Assembly (NCBI GenBank): GCA_022791995.1
Contig: JAAWAD010000014.1
Span: 1 to 64,000 of the forward strand
DNA: 64,000 bases
Reading direction: 5' to 3'
Source: Lawsonibacter sp.
GTDB taxonomy: Bacteria; Bacillota; Clostridia; Oscillospirales; Oscillospiraceae
Shown: piece after piece, positions 1-8,714 of the stretch
Layout: each line of letters begins with the position of its first letter
Position numbering within the stretch: position 1 is the first letter of the stretch
Notes under the pieces: generated by a model
What the model saw: the letters and a program-made list of their open reading frames with translations, nothing else
What the model was told of the DNA's origin: nothing
Database searches by the model: none
Program-made: the position numbers and the translations under genes

Positions 1-127
1 ATGATGGGGCCCCCGCGAAAGCCCAGCCCGCACAGCGGGCGGGTTTCGTGGGGAAAGCCGGAGCAAGGAAGCGAACGCAGTTTTCGCCGTAAGGCGGAAA
101 CGGAGTTGAGTGGACTTTGCGACGGCG
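1..127. repeat. GC-rich hairpin-forming sequence, possible dispersed repeat
   Basis: No coding domain is recognisable here. The stretch folds into two hairpins: about 16-48 (arms CGAAA and TTTCG around GCCCGC/GCGGGC) and 81-100 (TTTTCGCC, loop GTAA, GGCGGAAA with one wobble pair). It stops abruptly where flagellin-like codons begin. It resembles a mobile or dispersed intergenic repeat, but no second copy is visible in the window, so this is an inference. Confidence 0.3.
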
Positions 128-177
128 CGGCCCAGGCCAACCAGGTTCCCCAGGGCGTGCTCCAGCTGCTCCAGTAA
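128..177 (+). pseudogene. C-terminal tail of a flagellin gene (remnant or 5'-cut copy)
   Basis: Codons ending in TAA at 175-177 read AAQANQVPQGVLQLLQ, the signature C-terminus of bacterial flagellins (AQANQ..Q.VLQLL). This tail forms the D0 coiled coil of the filament. Upstream in the same frame the sequence is not flagellin-like: residues before AQANQ are LCDG instead of a helix containing AML. The gene is therefore truncated or joined to a repeat. The downstream glycan genes make a flagellin-glycosylation island plausible. The match is short, so confidence is moderate. Confidence 0.5.
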
Positions 178-223
178 TTGGCACGCGTTGTTTTTGGCAC
201 AAACGTATTATCCCAGCATACCG

Positions 224-247
224 GGGGGCGGGCCGAAGCCCGCCCCC
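224..247 (+). terminator. Strong GC hairpin after the flagellin tail
   Basis: A perfect 10-bp stem GGGGGCGGGC / GCCCGCCCCC closes a CGAA loop. It is followed by ATTTCCC rather than a long U-tract. It lies 46 bases after the flagellin-like stop codon and before the first glycan gene, so it is likely a terminator or a processing/attenuation hairpin. Confidence 0.5.
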
Positions 248-334
248 ATTTCCCGGCCCTCTGGCGTTGGGGAAAGCGGGAGGACTCCCCCGTTTTCCCA
301 AGCGTCAAAGGATGAACCGAAAGGAGTTACCACA

Positions 335-2359
335 TTGAACACCATTGAAATTGCACGGAAAATGGCGGCCCTGGGGGATAAGGCCGGGGCTGTCCAGGCC
401 TATATGCTGGCCCTGAATGAGGACGGAACGATCGAACCGGCGGAGAAGCTGGAGGCAGCGGCCTTTATTCTCCAGTCCGGCGGCGACTATAAAATTTCCT
501 ATACCTGCTTTCTGGAGCTGTACAACGACGGCTATTTTCAGGCGGACATCCTGCCCCTGATGACGGCAGTGTTCTATGAGCCCAACGAGAAGACCCTCCG
601 TACCCGCTATGAGCGCAACTGCAAGCAGCTCTCCCGGTACCCCTACCTCTTCCGGCAGGATTTCCCTGCCTTTGAGGACCTGCCCATCCAGTTCTTCTCC
701 TATGACGAGCACAACGGATATGTCCCCTTCTTCCAGGATTCCATGCGCTTTGGGGGCTTTGTCAACGTCAAGCACCCCGTGGTCAGCCGGAACTTTTTCA
801 AGGACCTGGACAAGCCCATCCTGGCAGAGGACGTCTTCTCCCAGTATGAGCTGGAGTATCTCAACGACAATGTGCGAAAAAGCGAGTACATCGGCCGGGA
901 AAATCACATTTATCTGCATTACCCAAGCTGGGAGACCTTCTGTGCCTGGCTCCAGGTGCTGAATATGCGCCCCCTGCTGGAGGACAAGAAGATTGTGTTC
1001 CTTATTGGGGACGAGATTTCTCAGTACCCCATCGACTTCAAAGAACGTTTCGGCATCGACTACAGCCAGTGCCCCCTGAAACCCGTGGGCATCCGGGAAA
1101 TCAACCGCCTGATCTGGCACACCCAGCTGTCCACCCACAACGGCGGCGACTTCTTCAACGAGGTTTTTGACGCCCATCCCAACCTGCTAGCCTTTACCTC
1201 CATCATGTTCGACAACACCGAGGAGAACATCAAGACCTGGAAGGACTCCATGAACAAGGCGGAGGGATCCCGAGAGGTCCTCCAGGAGTTTATCCGCGCC
1301 AATCAGGCGGACCCCCGGGTCCTTCAGGAGCTCTCCCGCCTGCGCAACCGATCGGACAAGGATATCTTTGTGGCCATGTTCCTGAGCAACCCCAAAATCT
1401 CCCAGTTTTTGGATACCGGCTCCCGCATTGCGCCAGCCCTGTTCTTCCAGCCCCACTTCTCCAACATCGTCTATGACCTCCATGTGGACCGGAAAGGGAA
1501 CACCGTTCTGGACTCTCAGCAGTACCAGAAGGCCTGCCAGTCCCCCATTTTCCGGGGCTTCAAGTACATCAAGACCTTTACCCCTATGCGCCGCTTCACC
1601 ACCAGCCACGGCGCAACCGTAAAATTCATGTTCCAGATGGCCCAGCAGGAGCGGAAGGAGGGGGAGCCCATCGGCGTGGTGGCTGATGCGGTCTCCCAGC
1701 GTATCCTCAACCGCAGCTTTATGATCGACTGGCAGGACCGGCTCTACCAGGACAGCGTCCAAGTCCGTCTGGAGGACGGTAAGCTGAACCCGAAGGCCAC
1801 CTTCACCGCCCTGGCCGCCTTTCTGGACCTGCCCTACACCGAGAGCATGACCTACTGCTCCTTCCAGGGGGAGCGCGATCCCTTCTCCGATGTGGAGGAC
1901 TATGCCACCGGCTTTGACCCCTCCTCCGTCTATAAAACTTACGACGACTTTGCCAACGACAGTGAGCGCTGCTATATTGAGTACTTCCTGCGGGACGCTT
2001 ACGAGTATTTCGGCTATGCCTTTAAGTATTATGACGGCGGCCCCATGGATTTGGAGCGAATCAAGACGCTTGTCGCCGATTTCTCTAAAATTGACTATTA
2101 TATGCGGGAGACCTGGAAAAAGGTCTACGACACAGCCGGGCTCTCCAGCAATGGACAGCCCCTGGCCGACGAAATACAGCAGAAGATGCGGCAGGGAATG
2201 CTAGACCAGCGCATGGCGGCCCACCGGCAGAACCGGGAGAAAAACGCGGAAATCTTGATGCGGGGCCTGCGGTTCGTCAACCGGAACGGTCAGCCTCTGC
2301 ACATGATGAAAAAGCTGGAGCTGGACCCGGCGCTGCTGGAGCAGCCCATTTACCACTGA
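335..2359 (+). CDS. Sulfotransferase-like protein with TPR-like N-terminus
   Basis: The start is TTG at 335, with AAGGAGT eight bases upstream; the open frame continues further 5' but without a better ribosome site. The product is 674 aa. Residues 1-100 are helical and TPR-like. Around residues 473-505 the sequence VRLEDGKLNPKATF..LAAFLDLP matches the C-terminal sulfotransferase pattern (vRYEDL..dP..tl..l..FLgLp). A canonical PAPS-binding PKSGTT loop is not evident; PALFFQPHFSN near residue 370 may occupy its place. The next gene encodes an APS kinase, which makes the PAPS donor, so the pair suggests sulfation of a glycan. It heads a roughly 13.7-kb co-directional operon. The family assignment is an inference from a partial motif plus context. 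Confidence 0.5.
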   Translation: MNTIEIARKMAALGDKAGAVQAYMLALNEDGTIEPAEKLEAAAFILQSGGDYKISYTCFLELYNDGYFQADILPLMTAVFYEPNEKTLRTRYERNCKQLSRYPYLFRQDFPAFEDLPIQFFSYDEHNGYVPFFQDSMRFGGFVNVKHPVVSRNFFKDLDKPILAEDVFSQYELEYLNDNVRKSEYIGRENHIYLHYPSWETFCAWLQVLNMRPLLEDKKIVFLIGDEISQYPIDFKERFGIDYSQCPLKPVGIREINRLIWHTQLSTHNGGDFFNEVFDAHPNLLAFTSIMFDNTEENIKTWKDSMNKAEGSREVLQEFIRANQADPRVLQELSRLRNRSDKDIFVAMFLSNPKISQFLDTGSRIAPALFFQPHFSNIVYDLHVDRKGNTVLDSQQYQKACQSPIFRGFKYIKTFTPMRRFTTSHGATVKFMFQMAQQERKEGEPIGVVADAVSQRILNRSFMIDWQDRLYQDSVQVRLEDGKLNPKATFTALAAFLDLPYTESMTYCSFQGERDPFSDVEDYATGFDPSSVYKTYDDFANDSERCYIEYFLRDAYEYFGYAFKYYDGGPMDLERIKTLVADFSKIDYYMRETWKKVYDTAGLSSNGQPLADEIQQKMRQGMLDQRMAAHRQNREKNAEILMRGLRFVNRNGQPLHMMKKLELDPALLEQPIYH

Positions 2360-2373
2360 GGAGGATTGTCCCT

Positions 2374-2898
2374 ATGGAGAAAAAAGGAACGGTTTATTTT
2401 TTCACCGGCCTGTCCGGCGCCGGGAAGACCACCATTGGGGGGCTTTTCTACCGGAGGTTGAAGGCAAGAAAGAACGATCTGGTGCTGCTGGACGGTGACC
2501 AGCTGCGTCGGCTGTCCTTCAACAAACAGAGCGGCTACACCACAGAGGAGCGCCGCCAGGGGGCGTTCTATAACTTCGAGATGTGTAAAATGCTGGCCGA
2601 TCAGGGGATTGATGTGGTGTTATGCAGTATTTCCATGTACAACGACTGCCGGGCTTGGGCCAGAGAGAATATTGAACATTACCGGGAAATTTATGTGAAA
2701 GCGAAAATGGAAACACTCAGGACCCGAGACCAGAAGGGCCTGTACAGCTCTGGTGTGAAGAACGTGGTGGGTGTGGACCTGCTGTGTGAAGAGCCGGAAC
2801 ACCCCGATCTGATCATTGAAAACGACGGACAGGAGCCGCCAGAGCGTATTGTAGACCGCCTGGAGGTTCAGTTGGGATTGAAAGGTGAATGCGCATGA
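2374..2898 (+). CDS. cysC: Adenylylsulfate kinase (CysC-type)
   Basis: The product is 174 aa, the usual length for stand-alone APS kinase, which phosphorylates APS to PAPS in the cytosol. Visible features are a Walker A motif GLSGAGKTT (residues 12-20), the LDGDQLR segment, and the C-terminal RDQKGLY..GVKN..GVD pattern typical of CysC. It starts 14 bp after the sulfotransferase-like gene with GAGGAGG upstream, and its stop overlaps the next start (ATGA). No ATP sulfurylase is present in the window, so APS must be made elsewhere. APS-kinase-like proteins in polysaccharide clusters can also phosphorylate other substrates, so the exact substrate is unproven. Confidence 0.8.
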   Translation: MEKKGTVYFFTGLSGAGKTTIGGLFYRRLKARKNDLVLLDGDQLRRLSFNKQSGYTTEERRQGAFYNFEMCKMLADQGIDVVLCSISMYNDCRAWARENIEHYREIYVKAKMETLRTRDQKGLYSSGVKNVVGVDLLCEEPEHPDLIIENDGQEPPERIVDRLEVQLGLKGECA

Positions 2899-3611
2899 AC
2901 ATTGCGTTGATTATTGCGGGGGGCACCGGCCACAGGATGAACCAGGATATCCCCAAGCAGTTTCTGAATGTGTTCGACAAGCCGGTGATTATCTATACGC
3001 TGGAGGGCTTTCAGCGCCACCCGGAGATCGACGCCATTGAGGTAGTCTGTCTGGAGGGCTGGGACGAGGTTCTGCGGGCCTACGCCAAGCAATTCGGCAT
3101 TGACAAGCTGAAGTGGGTGACATCCGGCGGCGGCACAGCTCAGGAATCGATCCGAAATGGAATCTTTGCCCTGAAGGATGTGTGTGATGAGGAGGATATC
3201 CTGATTATTCACGATGGTATCCGCCCTATGGTAGAGGATTTTGTCCTGTCCGATGTTCTGCTCAAGTGCAAGCAGTATGGGAACGCCGTCACCTCACTGC
3301 CCTACAACGAACAGATTTTTGTGACGGATGGCGTGGAGTCTACAACACAGTACATTCCACGGGATACACTGCGTCGGGTATCAACGCCCCAGGCGTACAA
3401 ATTCGGAAAGCTTCTCTGGGCCTATGAGAAGGCCTTTCAGGAGAATATCGGTATTCAGGCGTCTACCTATGCAAACACCCTGATGGTGGATCTAGGAGAG
3501 CAGCTCTACTTTGCAGCAGGTTCGGAAAAGAACATCAAGCTTACCACGAGGGATGACTTTGAGCTGTTCAAATGCTATCTAAAAATAGAACGGGATACCT
3601 GGCTGAAGTAG
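2895..3611 (+). CDS. IspD/TarI-family cytidylyltransferase
   Basis: The product is 238 aa. The start at 2895 is chosen over ATG 2889 because AAAGGTG is well spaced and the ATGA overlap with cysC suggests translational coupling. The nucleotide-binding signature IIAGGTGHRMN..IPKQF near the N-terminus and the HDGIRP segment place it in the family that makes CDP-ME (IspD) or CDP-ribitol/CDP-polyols (TarI). In an operon of glycan genes a CDP-sugar or CDP-polyol role is more likely than isoprenoid synthesis. No TarJ-type ribulose-5-P reductase is adjacent; the following gene is an extended SDR. Substrate is not determined. Confidence 0.75.
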   Translation: MNIALIIAGGTGHRMNQDIPKQFLNVFDKPVIIYTLEGFQRHPEIDAIEVVCLEGWDEVLRAYAKQFGIDKLKWVTSGGGTAQESIRNGIFALKDVCDEEDILIIHDGIRPMVEDFVLSDVLLKCKQYGNAVTSLPYNEQIFVTDGVESTTQYIPRDTLRRVSTPQAYKFGKLLWAYEKAFQENIGIQASTYANTLMVDLGEQLYFAAGSEKNIKLTTRDDFELFKCYLKIERDTWLK

Positions 3612-3619
3612 GTGGATAT

Positions 3620-4690
3620 ATGCACATCATAGAGAACGAGCGTTATCAGGGGATTCTGAAAAAGCTATATAAGGATTTTCCCGGTTGGGAGCAGTTCAAC
3701 GGAAAGACGTTTTTCCTGTCCGGCGCAACCGGCATGATTGGAAGCTTCTTTATGGATGCAATCATGCTGCGTAACCAGGCGCTTCCGCCAGAAAAGCGGT
3801 GCCGCATCATTGCGGCAGGGCGGAGCCGCCAGGCAGCAAAAGCGCGTTTCCCCCAATGGATGGATAAGCCAGAGCTCTGTTTTGTGGAACAGGATATTTC
3901 CAACCCGCTGGAGGAGCTTCCCTGGCAGCCGGACTTCTGGATCCACGGGGCCAGCACTTCCCATCCCCTGGAGTATTCCACCCAGCCGGTCAATACCATT
4001 TTGGCAAACGTACTGGGGACCCGCAATATTTTAGAGGCTGCGGCAAGAAATCAAAGAGGCCGCGTACTTCTTCTGTCCAGTGTGGAAATCTATGGGGAAA
4101 ACCGCGGCGACACAGAATACTTTGCAGAGGAGTATTGTGGCTTTCTGAACTGCAACACGCTGAGGGCCGGGTACCCGGAGGCAAAGCGGGTCAGTGAGGC
4201 CCTGTGCCAGGCATATCTTGCTCAGCATGGCGTGGATGCAGTTACGATTCGTTTCCCCCGCTGTTATGGTCCTACGATGAAGTCAAGCGACACCAAGGCG
4301 GTTGCGCAGTTTCTTCAGAACGGTGTCAGGGGAGAGAATATCGTTCTGAAAAGCAAGGGAGCGCAGCTGTACTCCTTTGCCCATGTGTCCGATGCGGTTC
4401 TGGGGATGCTGTGGGTGCTCCTGCGGGGCGAGACGGGGCAGGCCTACAACCTGGGTGATGCGCAGTCGGATGTGATGCAGAAGGACTTGGCGAAGATGAT
4501 TGCGGACTATGCCGGGACCCAGGTAGTCTTTGACCTGCCAAGCGAGGTGGAGCGGAGAGGGTATTCCACTGCGTCGAAGGCGCTGATGGATGGAAGCAAA
4601 CTGAAAGCCCTGGGATGGAGACCCCGATATGAGCTTACAGCAGGAATCCGGGAAACAATTGATATTTTGAAAAGAGGGTGTTCGACATGA
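3620..4690 (+). CDS. NAD-dependent epimerase/dehydratase (extended SDR)
   Basis: ATG at 3620 follows GTAGGTGGA; the open frame extends upstream into the previous gene without a ribosome site. The product is 356 aa. It has the Rossmann glycine motif GATGMIG near residue 30, the SSVEIYG strand, and the catalytic YPEAK (Y..xK) motif. RFPRCYGP and a late FAHVSDAV segment are typical of nucleotide-sugar epimerases, dehydratases and decarboxylases. It sits 8 bp after the cytidylyltransferase, so a CDP-linked substrate is possible, but a dTDP or UDP sugar cannot be excluded. The stop overlaps the next start as ATGA. Confidence 0.75.
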   Translation: MHIIENERYQGILKKLYKDFPGWEQFNGKTFFLSGATGMIGSFFMDAIMLRNQALPPEKRCRIIAAGRSRQAAKARFPQWMDKPELCFVEQDISNPLEELPWQPDFWIHGASTSHPLEYSTQPVNTILANVLGTRNILEAAARNQRGRVLLLSSVEIYGENRGDTEYFAEEYCGFLNCNTLRAGYPEAKRVSEALCQAYLAQHGVDAVTIRFPRCYGPTMKSSDTKAVAQFLQNGVRGENIVLKSKGAQLYSFAHVSDAVLGMLWVLLRGETGQAYNLGDAQSDVMQKDLAKMIADYAGTQVVFDLPSEVERRGYSTASKALMDGSKLKALGWRPRYELTAGIRETIDILKRGCST

Positions 4691-5880
4691 CAGATGAACT
4701 GGTCAGTATTGTTGTTGCTGTCTATAACAACCGTGAAGATTTGGATCGGTGTATCCAGAGTATTTTGAAGCAAACGTATTCAAATCTTGAAGTGATTCTT
4801 GTGAGCGACCATCCTACAGACGGCTCTGAGGAGATCTGCAAACAATATGCTGCGCTGGATTCAAGAGTTCAACTAATTATACACGAGCAGAATCAGGGAG
4901 TAAAACGCGGCTGGCAGGATGGCGTTCAAGCTGCGAACGGTAAATATGTTGGATTTGTTGACGCAGACGATTATATTGACCCGGATTTATACGAGAAGCT
5001 GATGTCTTGTAAAGAAGATTTTGATTTGATTACGACGCGCTGGTGGAGGGAGGAGAAGGGAAAAACACGGAAAGGTTACGACATATTGGCTCTTGGCGCT
5101 TATACGACACAAGAAGATATGGATTTTTTGCTGGAGCATATGATGGGAGTTGCAGCTCCAGATGGCAGTGGGGAACATATTCATCCAGGTTTTTTTGGGC
5201 ATCCAGGGATTAAGCTGTATAAAACAGAGATGCTTTGCGACATTTTAGAGAACATCCAAGGCTCCATTACATCCTCGATTGATGTAGCAATGACAAGCCT
5301 GTACTTACTGCGATGCAAGTCTGTCCTTATCACAGATATCTGTGGCTATCACTACCAGATTCATGGCAACTCAAATACACATGCATCGACGATTGATAAG
5401 ATAACATTGAACGTCCGGGAGTTTTACCATGCGCTTGCTCCACATTTTATGGCACATCCACGTCATGACATATTGATGTTACAGCTGCAACAGAAGGTTG
5501 CAAACCTCCTGAATCGCGGTCCCATCAGAATGAAATACCCGCCGGAGCTGCAAAACAAGACGCTGGTATTTCCGTTGATCAACCGACTGGACAATAAGCG
5601 TATCGCGCTTTGCGGCGCTGGACGAGTAGGGCAGAATTATTGGCTTCAGATTCAGAAATTCCACATGTGCCAGGTCGGCGTATGGGTGGACCGGAAATGG
5701 GAGTATTACCGCCGGGAAGGACGGGATGTGTCTGCGATGGAGCAGCTGCTCCATACAGAATATGACTATGTCGTAATTGCGGTATTTCATGAAGAGCTGG
5801 CAGACGAAATCCGAAAGGATTTATTAACCATGGGGATAGAGGCGGGCAAAATCCTCTGGAAAGCGCCCCTTGTGTTTTAA
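4687..5880 (+). CDS. GT2 glycosyltransferase fused to a Rossmann-like domain
   Basis: ATG 4687 overlaps the previous stop (ATGA) and follows AAAGAGGGTG. The product is 397 aa. Residues 1-220 are a GT-A domain: SIVVAVYNN at the N-terminus, SDHPTDGS, and FVDADDYIDPD with the metal-binding DxD. The C-terminal ~110 residues start with KRIALCGAGRVGQNY, a glycine-rich nucleotide-binding motif, and look like a PglD/WbbJ-type Rossmann half-domain. It is the only glycosyltransferase in the island, so assembly of a multi-sugar glycan would need enzymes encoded elsewhere. Its codons are more AT-rich than those of the genes before it, suggesting separate acquisition. Confidence 0.85.
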   Translation: MTDELVSIVVAVYNNREDLDRCIQSILKQTYSNLEVILVSDHPTDGSEEICKQYAALDSRVQLIIHEQNQGVKRGWQDGVQAANGKYVGFVDADDYIDPDLYEKLMSCKEDFDLITTRWWREEKGKTRKGYDILALGAYTTQEDMDFLLEHMMGVAAPDGSGEHIHPGFFGHPGIKLYKTEMLCDILENIQGSITSSIDVAMTSLYLLRCKSVLITDICGYHYQIHGNSNTHASTIDKITLNVREFYHALAPHFMAHPRHDILMLQLQQKVANLLNRGPIRMKYPPELQNKTLVFPLINRLDNKRIALCGAGRVGQNYWLQIQKFHMCQVGVWVDRKWEYYRREGRDVSAMEQLLHTEYDYVVIAVFHEELADEIRKDLLTMGIEAGKILWKAPLVF

Positions 5881-5882
5881 GC

Positions 5883-7250
5883 ATGGAAGCAAACATGGTA
5901 TCAAGCGTGGTTGGCTCCTGGGCCAATCAAGGGTGTCCATGCTATACGACAGAGGAGCTCTTGGCGTGGATTCAGGAGCGCAATCAGACCCTTACCGTTC
6001 ACGTTACACCAAATCGTCTGTCAGAGAGCACGTTCTGGTTCTATGATAAGTCAACAGGGCAGATTGTAAATCAGAATCACAGCTTCTTTCAAATCAGCGG
6101 GATTCGGGCAGAGGACGAGCAGGGGCTTGAACAGCCCGTTATCCTCCAGGATGAAATTGGGTTTCTGGGTATTTTGTGTCACGAAATAAACGGAACACTC
6201 CATTTTCTGATGCAGGCCAAAATTGAGCCGGGCAATGTCAACAAGATTCAGATTTCTCCTACGCTGCAAGCGACCAAGAGCAATTTTACCCAGAAGCATG
6301 GAGGCGGCAGACCGCCATATTTGGACTACTTCCTCCACGCGGAGCGCTACAGAATTTTGGTGGATCAAATTCAATCCGAACAATCCTCACGTTTTTATAA
6401 AAAGAGGAATCGGAATGTAATCGTCTATGTTGAGGATGAAGTTCCGGCGCTGCCCAGCCACCGCTGGATGACGCTGGGCCAAATCAAGAGGCTGATGCGC
6501 TGTGACAATCTCGTCAATATGGATACACGGACGGTCTTGTCCTGCATTCCGTTTGCGCTGATGGAGGATACAGAGGAAAGGCTCCGGCGGTATTTTCAAA
6601 ATCAGGCCCTTTACCGCTCTATCTTCTGCCCGGAGGGATATACAGACATCCAAAGGATTTTTCATGGAATCAACAACTGCAAAATGTTCTGTAAGCCCGC
6701 GCCGCGGCTTGTCCGGCTGGACGAGCTGTCGGGCTGGGAGATGGATGACTTCGGAATCCGGTGCCGGAAGCCCTACAGCTTTTCAGCGATCTACTGTGAC
6801 ATTGAGGTAGAGGGGAGAGAGGTCCGCAAATGGACCCAGCCGCTGTTTAAGGCGGAAGGGATTGCGGTTCTGGGGCTCTATACCACGATAACAGACGGAA
6901 AGCAGAAATTTTTGACCCGCATAAGGCCGGAAATTGGCTGCTTCGATGGGGTTGAGCTGGGGCCCGCGGTACAGCGGGAGGCGGTCTGCCTTCGGGAGGA
7001 AAACGAAATAGACCGCGCCTTTATGGCGCAATACGCCCGCCGGGAAAGGGTTTTGTATGATGTCCTTCTGTCGGAGGAAGGCGGCCGGTTTTATCACGAG
7101 GAAAACCGGAATATCATTTTGGAAACAGACTATTTTGAACCTCCTGCTGGGTACTTTTGGGCCGATTACCGTACATTAAACCTGTTGGCGCAGTTCAACA
7201 ATTGCCTCAATATTCAGCTGCGCAATCTGCTGTCCTTGCTGGAGGTCTGA
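5883..7250 (+). CDS. NDP-hexose 2,3-dehydratase (EvaA/OleV/TylX3 family)
   Basis: The product is 455 aa, the usual length of NDP-hexose 2,3-dehydratases. These remove water from dTDP-4-keto-6-deoxyglucose to give the unstable 3,4-diketo-2,6-dideoxy intermediate. The family's two repeated halves are visible. The first contains GFLGIL..HEINGTLHFLMQAK followed by EPGNVNKIQISPTLQAT. The second contains a related AVLGLYT..KQKFLTRIRPE..GCFDGVELGPAVQ segment. It starts 2 bp after the glycosyltransferase without a clear ribosome site; ATG 5895 is an alternative. The next gene supplies the 3-ketoreductase this product needs. The family is best known from actinomycete antibiotic clusters and is uncommon in surface-glycan loci of gut Bacillota. 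Confidence 0.88.
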   Translation: MEANMVSSVVGSWANQGCPCYTTEELLAWIQERNQTLTVHVTPNRLSESTFWFYDKSTGQIVNQNHSFFQISGIRAEDEQGLEQPVILQDEIGFLGILCHEINGTLHFLMQAKIEPGNVNKIQISPTLQATKSNFTQKHGGGRPPYLDYFLHAERYRILVDQIQSEQSSRFYKKRNRNVIVYVEDEVPALPSHRWMTLGQIKRLMRCDNLVNMDTRTVLSCIPFALMEDTEERLRRYFQNQALYRSIFCPEGYTDIQRIFHGINNCKMFCKPAPRLVRLDELSGWEMDDFGIRCRKPYSFSAIYCDIEVEGREVRKWTQPLFKAEGIAVLGLYTTITDGKQKFLTRIRPEIGCFDGVELGPAVQREAVCLREENEIDRAFMAQYARRERVLYDVLLSEEGGRFYHEENRNIILETDYFEPPAGYFWADYRTLNLLAQFNNCLNIQLRNLLSLLEV

Positions 7251-7252
7251 TG

Positions 7253-8206
7253 ATGAAGCTTGGCATTTTGGGCGCGTCCGATATTGCATTCCGACGGTTT
7301 TTGCCCGCACTGCAAAAAAGTGATTTTTTTACCTATGCGGGGACCGCGTCTCGCACCCCTGCGAAAGCGGCCGCGTTTCATGCGCGCTTCGGCGGCAGGC
7401 TTTATCCAAGTTACGAGGCCCTGCTGGAAGATCAAGAGGTGGGCGCGGTTTACGTGCCGCTCCCTCCCGCGCTCCATGAACAGTGGGGGCGGCGTGTGCT
7501 GGAAGCAGGAAAGCACTTGCTGATGGAAAAGCCCTTCACGACCTGTTTGGAGGAGACGGAGGCGCTGCTTGCTTTAGCCAAACAGCGGGGACTGGCAGTA
7601 CATGAAAACTATATGTTCCTTTACCACAGCCAGCTGCGGAAAATAAAGACGCTGCTTTCCGAGGGCGCCTTGGGAGAGATTCGGCTGGTGCAGGCTTCCT
7701 TTGGATTTCCCAAACGCGGTGAGGATGATTTTCGCTACAAACGGGCGCTGGGAGGCGGGGCGCTTCTGGACTGCGGCGGATACCCGGTCCGGCTGGCCCT
7801 GGAGCTGCTGGGCGGGACGGCTCAGGCAGTGCAGGCAAAACTGGTACAACCGGAGGGGTATGAGGTGGACCTGTATGGCTCTGCCGTCCTGGAAAATGCC
7901 AATGACCTGTGCGCCCAAGTCTCTTTTGGTATGGATAACGCCTATCAATGTCGGTTGGAGGTTTGGGGCAGCAAAGCAACCCTGATTGCACCACGTATAT
8001 TCACAGCGGGAACGGACATTCAGCCTGCGTTGATTCTTCGTTCCTCCACTGGAGAGGAACAAACGCTCCTGGAGGCGGACGACCAGTTTTTTCATTCATT
8101 GGAGCACTTCTGGATGCTGGTCGAACAACCGGAGCATAGAGTATGCACGGCTGAGAGCATCCGAAATCAGGCGGCGGCGGTACAAAAAATAGTGGGGTAT
8201 TCTTAA
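7253..8206 (+). CDS. NDP-hexose 3-ketoreductase (Gfo/Idh/MocA family)
   Basis: The start at 7253 is six bases after GGAGGT; ATG 7250, overlapping the preceding TGA, is the alternative. The product is about 317 aa. The N-terminus KLGILGASDIAFRRFLPAL is the NAD(P) fold of Gfo/Idh/MocA oxidoreductases. The EKPF motif (MEKPFTT, near residue 90) carries the family's conserved lysine, and GGGALLDCGGYPV is the expected helix in the C-terminal domain. Enzymes of this family (OleW, TylC1, KijD10) reduce the 3-keto group made by the 2,3-dehydratase, and the tight coupling to that gene supports the role here. The stop overlaps the next start (TAATG). Confidence 0.85.
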   Translation: MKLGILGASDIAFRRFLPALQKSDFFTYAGTASRTPAKAAAFHARFGGRLYPSYEALLEDQEVGAVYVPLPPALHEQWGRRVLEAGKHLLMEKPFTTCLEETEALLALAKQRGLAVHENYMFLYHSQLRKIKTLLSEGALGEIRLVQASFGFPKRGEDDFRYKRALGGGALLDCGGYPVRLALELLGGTAQAVQAKLVQPEGYEVDLYGSAVLENANDLCAQVSFGMDNAYQCRLEVWGSKATLIAPRIFTAGTDIQPALILRSSTGEEQTLLEADDQFFHSLEHFWMLVEQPEHRVCTAESIRNQAAAVQKIVGYS

Positions 8207-8714
8207 TGACAGTAACTGAATTAGGGCTTCCGGGCGTGAAATTGGTTGTGCCAACTTACTTTGAAGATTTCCGCGGTTATTATACGGAAAGTTACTCAAA
8301 GCGAACGTTTGAGCAATTAGGGATTCAAACAGAGTTTGTGCAGGATAATCATTTCTTGTCCCTTAAAAGAGGAACAATTCGTGGGATACACTTTCAAAAT
8401 GAGCCGTTCGCCCAGTCAAAATTAGTTCGCTGCACGCGCGGAAGCATGTTGGATATTGCGGTCGATTTACGAAAAAACTCACCCACCTATAAGAAATGGG
8501 TTTCGGTTATTCTCAGTGCAGAAAATAGGAGGCAGCTGTTTATTCCAAAGGGGTTTGGCCATTGCTGTGTATCTTTAGTGGATATGGTAGAGGGACAATA
8601 TAAAGTAGATGTGTTGTATATGCCTGAATATGATCGAGCCATCGCTTGGAATGACCCGGATATTGCAATCGATTTCGGGATGGACGGGATGGATTCCTTC
8701 ATTGTTTCACCTAA

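Noticed and set aside
110..334. Reading the first glycan gene from an ATG near 110
   Set aside because: That would translate the flagellin tail region and the terminator-like hairpin in another frame. TTG 335 has a good ribosome site and starts the helical domain.
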